This document shows, in pieces, positions 19,107 through 27,046 of a stretch of DNA of 27,046 nt. The stretch covers positions 289,630,660 to 289,657,705 of the forward strand of contig JBOZIK010000001.1 in NCBI GenBank assembly GCA_051453625.1, in the 5' to 3' direction. How positions within the stretch are numbered: the stretch's first letter is position 1; each line of letters opens with the position of its first letter. Made by a program: the position numbers and the translations under genes. The notes beneath the pieces were generated by a model. That model was not told where the DNA came from and searched no databases. It was given only the letters and a program-made list of their open reading frames with translations. Source of the stretch: Welwitschia mirabilis. Its lineage: Eukaryota > Gnetophyta > Gnetopsida > Welwitschiales.

Positions 19107-21120
19107 AAAGTAACTTAGGATTTTTTTTGTTTTTTCCCAAAAAAAAGGGGTACATCACAGCTTGGAATTAATAGTTATTCTGATTTGTGAACTGCCAAAT
19201 AATAGATTTCTTCTCAGCAGTGGAACTAACCCCTAGAAATAGTTTTGACATATAATGGATAAATACGATTAAGAAGTATGTGGCTGACAGAAGAGGAATG
19301 AAAACAGGCTTATTTAAGGATAAAATAAGACTTGTAGGAAGTTCTAGAACCACAGTTTGAGGGTCAGCTTGTGTTGTAAAAAAGAAGCTGAACAATAACA
19401 TAAGGTTATCATTCTAGTGGGATTGATTAAAACAAATTAAATTTGATCAAAATTGAATCTCATCTATAATATTCTTCATATACTACTGACAGCCCTCAAA
19501 TAAATCGAATCAAATTAGATATAATTTTAACTAACAACATTCGATATAGATTTTGTTCGAGATTCTAGTCATGTTAGTTGGATTGTGTACCTCTGTTCAC
19601 ATCCTTCATTCTTAGAGGTCTTAGTGATGTTTTGTTGTTGACATGTATTTTATATCTTCTGATTGACAAAAACTTTACATCAATTCTCTGAATGTTTTGC
19701 AAGGAGAATATTTTGATACAGAAATGAGATGCAGCAAGATCAGAAAATGAATCTAAGACTAGTACCCAATGATGTAAATGTTGGCAATTACTTTGTGTCG
19801 GCAGCCTAAAAAGTCATGTGGGGGAGACATGTCGTAATGTCAGTGTAAAATATCGGTAATTAGTTTACAATATTTATAAACAATATAAGCTAAAAACAGT
19901 TAAAAATAAGCAATTCAAAAAGCATTTGAAGTACATAGACAATTACAAGGCCAATTATTATGTGGAAATGTTATACATTGTATGCAATTTGTTGTATACT
20001 ATTGGATTTATAAATTTATCCAAAAAATTAGAATTTGCGAAAAAAATTGACATTAGAAATGTTCAAACCATAATAACACCAATTGTTCATTGCATAATAT
20101 CGTGGGAAAAAAGCATGCAACAAAAACAACATATCACTGTAGAATACGACCTCAAGTGTCATTACGAAATCCAAGTTGAGGTACGATTGCAAGTGTCATG
20201 CCCTAAAATGGTTGTATATAATGTTCTAATTGAGTAGCTTTCCCAAAACGTCTTATGCCACAAAATTTGTGGTTCACTTATGTTTTCCTTATTTTGACAT
20301 GGAAACATTGTGAAACTCTATCTCTGAATTAAACCATGTTTAAAGAGGGAGAAAAAAATCCACAACAAATGAACAAGAAGGTCAAAGAAAGGAGGAAGGT
20401 CAAAGGATGCAAGCAGAATCACAGGAGACACATTGCTGGAAATGGCATGTTTTTGGCCTATGCTTTGTCCTTTATTTCATGTTTTCTTCCCTCTTTGCTG
20501 GCCGACATTTTGGGTTTATGTCGTGACATATCGCCAACATAAAAATTTATCGGGCAGCATGTCACCCTATTTAAAACACTGCTACTAACCAATTTTGCTG
20601 TCAAGCTTCACGAACAAGCTTTTCCTCCTCACAATTGACATTAAAACTAAAATATCAGCCATCAACAGAGATGTACAAAATACATGCTAGTAGGGATTGA
20701 CTATCAGTCTAAATCTCAGAAATAAATGTCTTTCATAAGAGGTGAAAAACAGAAATTGCAGAACAGGAACACCCCCATATGTAGTCCAGAATTCCAGATG
20801 TAATTTTCTATATTGCTTTTTTAGTTTCTTTATGCACCATATCTATATCAATTCCTTTTTCATATAGAATGTGTTCTTGCTATGCTTGCTCTTTACTTTT
20901 CATTCTCATCTCTATTATGATGGCTGAGAGAATTCTAATGTGTTAAAATTACATCTGCAAGTTTTACAATTTTGAGAAAATTATGAAGCTGCATCATCTT
21001 AAGAATTATTTTAAAAATCAGCAGGCATACTTTCAATTCAAAAGCCAAGTAATGTTTCCAAAAATATAATGCATATAAATTCCGTGCAAATGAAGTATTG
21101 TGTGTTTCTTTTATTCATAC
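19107..21120. other. Intron sequence without recognisable genes
   Basis: This is the 5' part (in gene orientation) of the large galactokinase intron, between element 1 and the 135-nt exon. It is AT-rich, with no transposon domains or RNA genes that I can recognise. Open frames such as 19926..20237 and 20336..20542 have no family resemblance. Confidence 0.5.
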
Positions 21121-21255
21121 CTGAAATAACTTGAAATGTGTAGCAGCTGCAAGTACAGCTATCGATGATGGAGAACTTTCAAAGATCGATTTGAGACTTG
21201 TAACGGTAACTTCTTCAATTTCCTCAACTGTATAAGGTTCTTTGTGCAGAAACTC
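21121..21255 (-). CDS. GALK: Galactokinase, internal exon, partial gene
   Basis: This 135-nt exon (45 codons, phase 0 at both ends) follows the acceptor TTTGTTCTATAG and ends before the donor GTATGAATA. Its product starts [16 protein letters not shown], continues through a helix [17 protein letters not shown] and ends [10 protein letters not shown]. This matches the plant galactokinase stretch KEYLKEEPYTAEEIEK through LAVLNAATHFKLHQ in order and spacing. It joins in frame to the exon at 1218..1297, whose RASHVYSEARRVH continues the family pattern. There is no stop or frameshift. The catalytic Asp and the GHMP glycine-rich loops belong to earlier exons, which are not in the window. The intron downstream is about 19.8 kb. 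An alternative assignment to the related arabinokinase or galacturonokinase families is less likely, given the EEPYTAEEIEK-like block. Confidence 0.9.
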
Positions 21256-23453
21256 CTATAGAACAAACCAAAGACACCCCTATTAGACCTTTGATTAGAG
21301 TAATAATTTTGTTTGCAATCTTCAAAACCATAAGTAAAAATATTGTAGAAATCAGTTTACTTGTATGTTTTATTTAACATGAAACTTAATCAAATAAAGT
21401 AAACAGATATAACTCAAGTGAAGGGAGAAAGGTAAAACTTTTAGAGCCCTTCCAATCAATAAACTAAGGTAATTGCAATGTTGTGAAAGCAATGGTGAAG
21501 GCCAAACTGGGATGAATTAACTAAACCCAGCCCTTTAAAATTGATACATCATTGATTGTGCTTGCAAAATAATGAATGTTCTTTGAAATGCAAATATTCC
21601 AAAAATGCAATCTTGAATGACAATAATTTGACTGTTGAAAAGGAGTTTCATTGACGGACTTAAGCTAGCAGCAGCTAGTCATGAATCATGCAATTAGAAA
21701 TCATACCTGAGTTGTGTTTGCCTGACATTTTCTATCAACTATTGGGTGACTAATTGCTCCTTTTAGATTCGACAACTAGTTGCCTGAGTTGACCTGCCCC
21801 CTCTCCCCAACCCGGAAAAAAGGGGGAAAAAGAAAAAGGAAAAGCAAAACGGTTGTGCCACAACTAAAATTTATCTCTGTATTGTTAGAGAAGAAAGCCC
21901 CTTTAAGCAGTACTATTTTTGAAACTCACACCCCCATTTTAAATCCTTGCTCCTGCCAGCGTGATATATCAATGACCATTATGAATCCATAGAATTTCTT
22001 GCCAGAAATGTTTCCTTTCTTTTTGAAAGTTTAAAGCTTATATACTTATTTTCATTTCATTTTTCATAAATTTTAAATCCATGGGATTCTTTGTCTTAAT
22101 TTAGATTTTCAAGTCTTACAATTTAGACAAGAGGAACTCGGATTATCAAGTTTCAGCTTTCAAATGTATTAAGATTTCTAGTTCTAGTGTATAGGCTTAT
22201 TTGGTTTCCTTCATTGACATCAGTGATTGGTACTGCAGTGATTAATTGCTGTTTCCCAGCAGAACCCCATCCCACCAATGGTGTCCAAAAGTTTCACCCA
22301 GATCCTGAGGCCTTCTGATTTTTTGTAGAAAGAAAATCCCTGCAATTTATCACCAGGATATAGTAAAGTCTTTTTTTTTTGGTGACTAATTGTCATTAAT
22401 TAAGGAAAACAATATCAAAACCTGATTAAAAAGGATTCAATCCCTCCTTTCTCTTGCATTGTTTCTCAGTTCTCTCAATGTTGTAAACCACCCTCTGCAA
22501 CAACCTTCCTGGGATTTCAGCAGGATAGCTGCTATTTCTCCCAGAATCCAACAAGACTCCGTTTGTAAAGTTTATGCCATGATGGGACAGTATACGAGAC
22601 ACAATCATAGATCAACATGTATCTAATTTAATGAAATACCATGCAGCAACACCACCTACATATGTTAGTCTGCTCTAGATGCAACACCTTAGTGATAGAA
22701 GAAATACATGGATACATGCATGCACAGGACCAAAAAGAGGTCTGGAAAGGCAGGTCAAGAAAGGCAAACAGAGCAAGTTGGCATGGTTCTAGAAATAAGT
22801 GCAGAATGGCCATCTCTAAAGTTAAAAACCAAAAGAATGAGGATTGAGTCTGAGCACTTGCTATAATGATTAGGGTGACATGCTAGTACTAATGCTACTG
22901 ATAGCCACGTTCACAATGCTATTTTCCCTGTTCTTGGTCAGATTGTCACACCATCCTCTTAGGGTTCTTATGTGGAGACGAGGGTACCACATCAATATCA
23001 GCCCACTAATGTTTCGTTCATTGACTTGTTACTTCTGCATATGAACTTGCCATACAGGATACTAGTAAAACTAGCTGTGCTAAGGGAGACATATATCATA
23101 AAGCATGTAAAATACTTGCGTTGTTCAGGCGCTAATAAGGATCACCATTGTATGCCTTTGTGAGTCCCATGCTTTAGAGAATTTGTGATGCTTTGCTGGG
23201 TATGGACTGCGAAACTTTATAGCTACCATGTACATTGTGAAGTGAACATCCAACTTACAGGATGACAAGCATGATATTGAGCACATGACTAAGGTTCATA
23301 AGAAGAATTAGGCAAGGTCTGTTCGTAGCATTTTGATAGATAGATGCAAGGACACATAGGACAATATCTCTTCTGTTTTATCATTGCTCTAAAGCTAGGA
23401 TTAATGTTCCTAAAATCTTATGGTGCATTGGGCAACATTAAAACCACTATTAC
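21256..23453. other. Upstream intron sequence without recognisable genes
   Basis: On the gene's strand this is intron before the 135-nt exon. I searched the minus strand for the preceding kinase segment (around GSSDPLLAVK) and did not find it. The minus-strand open frame 22426..22608 and the plus frames 22641..22847 and 22972..23163 have no recognisable similarity. Confidence 0.5.
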
Positions 23454-23566
23454 CAGACTTGCGGCGAGTTCTGTGAGTCTCACGAGTTTGCAAGCCTCCA
23501 GCTCACTGCGAGTCCACAACTGCGAGTTCTACGAGCCGAGTCCCCAATGTCTGGACTCGCGGATGC
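23454..23566. repeat. Cluster of CGAGT / ACTCG words
   Basis: The words GCGAGTT, TGAGTCTCACGAGT, CTGCGAGTCC, CTGCGAGTTC, CGAGCCGAGTCC and GGACTCGCGG occur within about 110 bp, in both orientations and in an otherwise AT-rich region. I read it as a possible hAT subterminal region; no matching inverted end is available. Confidence 0.5.
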
Positions 23567-24859
23567 AAGATCATTAATATAATTTTTTTAAACTTTAAAA
23601 CCTGGTGCTACAATCCACAAAACTTTATTTTTCTCTACAAACTCTAGAAAAGTGTTCAGGAAAGGGTTAAAATAGAAGTGGAAAAAAACATCTTACACTC
23701 AATTTACAGTCGTGAAATCTATTTTTCTGGGTTAAATGGAAATAGAAAAAAGCAAAATCTATTTTTGTCAATTTCTATAAGATCTTCCTTCAAGAATACT
23801 ATCCATGTTTCCTTTGTAATTGCCTTCTTATATATATATTGTTGCATTGGCCTTATCAAATATGCTCTAGCTTGTTTGTTGTTTCTTGTTAAGTTGTTAT
23901 AACGTCTATATTTCCTGTAACGATGAGGGATTGATTGATGTATTTGGTTATTTTGTATAAGCTTACTCAGTGAAGGTTGCAGTTGAGGTTTCCTATAGGC
24001 AAAAAGAGTATCCTCATGTTAGTGCTAGCAAAAACATTTTTCCTTGTTTTAGAAAAACTTAAAGTTTTGCATGTGCCACAGAAACCATTATTTACAAATG
24101 CAAGTAGTGAAGTGAGTCATGTTTCCCTCCTATAGGGTGATTTGACAGTTTGACAATTGTTTTATAAACACGACTTTTTGCAATTGAATTCTTTATTACA
24201 CCTAATGTTTTTATGTCAATCATTTTCTTTTCAACAACCTTATGTAGACTGGAAGCATTTATGGAGCCATAGCAATGGTGCCAATATGTATGTTTTGTTC
24301 TACCACAAATTTAGGATTGATTGAACCTTTTCAACATACAGCAAATAAAGCTCTTAGTTGTCAGTTGAAATTATTCAATTTATCTTAGTATTTGTGTGTA
24401 GATGATCTTGTGATCACCTTCATTGAAGATATCCTTATGATTTCTTTTTGGCTAGTTGTTTTAGTGATGAAAACGCATACTCTCAAGGATGATTAATTTT
24501 CCCTTGCAAGAAAGTTAACAAAAATTCGTGAAGCATTAGTGCTTGCTTCAAATTCTCCTGACATTCGTAATACATAAAGCTTATGAACCTTGACTAATTT
24601 CTCCTTTTTCTTCTAATATACTGAAAGAACTTTCTACTGCACATTGGACATTTCGAATTTTCTATTGCACTTTTCAGTTTTCAGGTTGAAAAAAGCATAA
24701 AGCAGACTTAATGGCACCATAGAGAAAAACTACAAAAACCTCTAAATCAAAGGGCAACCGACTAGTGGAACAAAGAAGACAACCACCAATAAGAAGCCGC
24801 GTGGACTGCATTTGTAGATTTACAAAAAAATGACTTATGGAGATATGCAAAATTTGTCC

Positions 24860-25764
24860 AACACAAGATCGGATCAAGAGGTCACATTCTACATTGTGCT
24901 TTTTGTGATAGCCATATGTACGATGGCATTATGCCCCCAAGTTCCTGACAAAGTACAATTACCCACCCAATTTCACTTAGAAGAAAAAGGAAAGGAAGGA
25001 AACAAAAGCACAATTGGCATGAATAAATGGGAAAACAATTGCTAGTCATACTCACACTGACTTTGACTCAGCTGAGGAGATCATGGACACAACTCAATCG
25101 CAAGGGGATGGGGATAGGCCAACTACCATTAGTCTTCTTGAGCGGTAAGGCAAAGCTTTTACAACTTCATCTTGCATTGGAACATATTTTCAGCCTATGT
25201 CTCAAAGTGGTAAGCAAACAATTATCGATTTTGTATTTTTCTCATTTTGTTCTCTTGTCATTATCAATTTCTTATCATAGGTCCTAGAGCCCAACAACCT
25301 ATTGATGGCATAGGATGCTTTTCAAAAGATTTGGCTACCTATGCTGAGAACAAGATAGCAAGCCTCTTATACTGATGTTGCATACTTCAATATGGCAAGA
25401 TCTTCACATTTTAAAGAGATGGTAGAGGCTATTTCTATCATTAAGGGTAAAGTTGAAGCTCCTTCCTCTGAAAAACTTCATGGGAAATTGTTAGATAATC
25501 AAATTTAGGTATTCATCCTTTATGTTTTGTTTACTTTCCTCATTGACTAATTTGTGGTTTGTGAATTTATAAATTAAACAATTAATTTAGTTCATTATTT
25601 TTTGATTTTATCCATAGGAAGTGAAGGCCATTAGTGAGCACAAGAAGATATCATGGTCTAAGACTAGATGCATAATAATGATAGATGGATGGAAAGATGC
25701 AAGGATGTGTGAATTTGATAATTTTTTTGGTTAATAGTGACTAGCACACTATTTTCTTACGGAG
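24860..25764 (+). pseudogene. hAT transposase remnant (BED finger, DUF659-like)
   Basis: The BED zinc finger is represented by HCAFC (Cys codons at 24895 and 24904) and, after a frameshift, by CPQVPDKVQLPTQF with a basic Lys/Glu tail, as in plant BED-DUF659 proteins. An acidic Ser/Thr/Asp linker follows (about 25050..25125). A likely 71-bp intron (25210..25280) precedes GPRAQQPIDG. A frameshift near 25363 leads to YFNMARSSHFKEMVEAIS, then PSSEKLHGKLLDNQI with a stop at the exon end. A second likely intron is 25509..25617. The DUF659 block IIMIDGWKDAR (DGW at 25684..25692) follows, where the family usually has DGWTD; after one more frameshift LIIFLVNS and TIFLRS end at the LTR junction. Non-functional. 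Confidence 0.75.
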
Positions 25765-26728
25765 TGAAACACGAATCAACCCTCGAGGGGGGTGAACAGG
25801 ATGTAAAAATTAGAATCGAATCCAAAGGCTGTAAATAATAATAATAATAATTCACAAGAAAATCATAGATTGTTAATGGTGGAGAGTCACCACCCTTCAT
25901 CTTTTGAACACTGAGTCTCAAGCTGGCTTAGATTAACCTCAACTAATGGTTTTCAGGCTCACCAATAACCTTTTACAATCACCAGTGGATTTTATGGTTC
26001 ATCCACAATCACTAGAGAAGAATGGACTTTGGCAATGTCCACAAATGCACAAATGTCATCCACAAGTATAGTGCAAAGGTAGCTCTTTGTAGCTTGATCA
26101 AAAAGGAGCTACACAATGATCTTCAATCTAACACTAAATCAAGTATAGCACAGTTCGTTTTACAAAGTCCCTATTCAAAAACGGAAAATTAGTCTGTTCA
26201 ATCTTCAAAAGGATTTGTTTATATAGAACAGAGGAGAAATAGTTGTTCATAGAATTTAGTGCAGATCTTTGATTCATAGATCTACTTTGAGGAGTGTGGA
26301 GCTATAATGACTAATAAAATAATACGTTAGGTCGACCTCACATAATGTTTGGTCGCCCTCATTACTTAGGTCGCACTTACGATATTTATCGGTCACCCTT
26401 ATCTGGTTCAGTTTTCACAGTCGGGTCGCCCTTACACATAGTATCGCCAGCCTCTTCTTAGATTGACTTCTATACTTCAAATGACATATGTTCGCCCTTG
26501 TTAACATTCTCGATTGCCCGCATCTTATGCAGTTTTCATTCTATTGACAATCCGGTCGTCCTAAGCAAGAATGCACGATTGCCCTCACTTAATGCGGTTT
26601 TCATTCTGTTAACAATTCGGTCGCCCTAATAAAGAATGTGGTCGCCCGTTCCAGAAGTTCTCTCTAAAACACATTATCTGCACATACTCCAAAGCTCTTT
26701 ATTAATCAATGCCAACCATCTTCCAACA
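25765..26728 (-). repeat. Copia-type LTR (fourth family), minus strand, inserted in the hAT element
   Basis: Read on the minus strand it begins TGTTGGAAGATGG, directly after a polypurine tract, and ends near CGTGTTTCA. Like the element 2 LTR it has a CACCCCCCTCGAGGG block close to its end (about 25778..25793). The left edge is placed where hAT transposase homology (TIFLRS) stops. It contains an (AAT)n run near 25833..25851 and many GGTCGCCC-like words between 26330 and 26650, including two 65-bp units beginning at 26529 and 26594. The partner LTR is outside the window. Confidence 0.6.
26529..26650. repeat. Two 65-bp units with GGTCGCCC words
   Basis: Units begin GCAGTTTTCATTCTATTGAC (26529) and GCGGTTTTCATTCTGTTAAC (26594) and share CGGTCG(T/C)CCTAA followed by AAGAATG. 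Earlier single copies of the word lie at 26351, 26379 and 26424. They resemble each other by CpG loss (GGTCACCC, GATTGCCC). Confidence 0.65.
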
Positions 26729-27046
26729 AACTTCCCCTTTGTCATTGATTGAAGAAAAAGCTAGACACAATATAATCCATATAAATGCTCCCCCTTAATC
26801 TATTATCAGAGAAAATTCGAAGTATATATGAAACGCGTTTTGCAAGTATTAAAAACATAACCATATCAAGGATTAGACATTTGTATAGCCGAAAAACAAA
26901 AGCATTTTATATTTAACAAAACTGGAGTTACTACAATTGATATTGTTACATGAAGTGCATATATAGGCCCGTCTGACCATTCGAAAGTTGTTTCAAAATA
27001 CAAACTTCAAGGTATAAACAAGATATATAGAAGACTCACCCTGTTT
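26729..27046 (-). mobile_element. Polypurine tract and 3' internal end of the fourth LTR element
   Basis: On the minus strand TGACAAAGGGGAAG leads directly into the LTR start at 26728, the expected plus-strand primer. A second purine run, AAGGGGGAGC, lies further inside (about 26788..26797 read on the minus strand); multiple such tracts are known in some copia lineages. No coding domain is visible before the window ends. Confidence 0.5.

Larger units (their letters stand above)
23454..25764 (+). mobile_element. Decayed hAT-superfamily DNA transposon, cut by an LTR
   Basis: A BED-finger and DUF659-type transposase remnant at about 24860..25764 identifies a hAT element. The left boundary is tentative: CAGACTTGCGGCGAGTT at 23454 starts a GC-richer stretch (23454..23566) with repeated CGAGT/ACTCG words, the sort of subterminal repeat hAT elements use for transposase binding. 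The right end is missing because a copia-type LTR interrupts the transposase at about 25765. The element is antisense to the galactokinase gene. Assignment of the superfamily rests on the transposase, not on the ends. Confidence 0.55.

Noticed and set aside
19926-20542. Two plus-strand open frames of 103 and 68 residues in the intron
   Set aside because: No recognisable domain, not continuous with any element, and biased by AT-rich composition.
22426-22608. Minus-strand 60-residue open frame on the same strand as galactokinase
   Set aside because: Tested as an upstream kinase exon, but it has none of the expected blocks and its borders are not convincing splice sites.
24674-24877. Minus-strand 67-residue open frame near the hAT BED finger
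   Set aside because: Overlaps the plus-strand hAT remnant and has no family resemblance.

Overview
The window looks like nuclear DNA of a land plant with a large, retrotransposon-rich genome. A conifer or other gymnosperm is my best guess, but that is inference. It is AT-rich, has no bacterial-style gene packing, and has eight runs of N. It holds split exons with GT..AG borders, several Ty1/copia LTR retrotransposons and a hAT-type DNA transposon. I see no tRNA or rRNA gene and no CRISPR array.

Host gene. Two short minus-strand exons encode consecutive pieces of the C-terminal half of a plant galactokinase (GHMP kinase family). The 135-nt exon at 21121..21255 ends in ..THFKLFQ. The 80-nt exon at 1218..1297 opens with RASHVYSEARRVH. 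Their phases match, and both donors read GTATGAATA. Everything between them, 1298..21120, is therefore one intron of about 19.8 kb. The remaining exons must lie outside the window, and the sequence above 21256 is part of the preceding intron.

Intron layout. 1298..5096 is unannotated AT-rich DNA with a few short tandem duplications. 5097..19106 is a nest of decayed copia elements. Element 1 (plus strand, LTRs about 0.3 kb) is interrupted near the end of pol by element 2 (plus strand, LTRs about 1.05 kb, 9342..about 18890). Element 2 in turn carries three insertions: a solo LTR at 12396..12699 with a perfect 5-bp target duplication; a short LTR remnant at 14836..14895, also with a perfect duplication; and a 3'-truncated minus-strand element 3 (15490..17656) of the same family as the solo LTR. 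All coding regions have stops and frameshifts. 19107..21120 is again unannotated intron.

Upstream intron, 21256..27046. After about 2.2 kb with nothing recognisable comes a decayed hAT element (23454..about 25764) with a BED-finger remnant and a DUF659-like transposase. Its coding region is cut by a further copia-type LTR (25765..26728, minus strand), whose internal part runs off the right edge.

No new biological system is evident. The points of interest are the galactokinase gene split by a stacked retrotransposon nest, the order of insertions that can be read from target duplications, a tandem repeat in one LTR built on a GACGTC palindrome, and two scaffold gaps flanked by duplicated contig ends that look like assembly artefacts.
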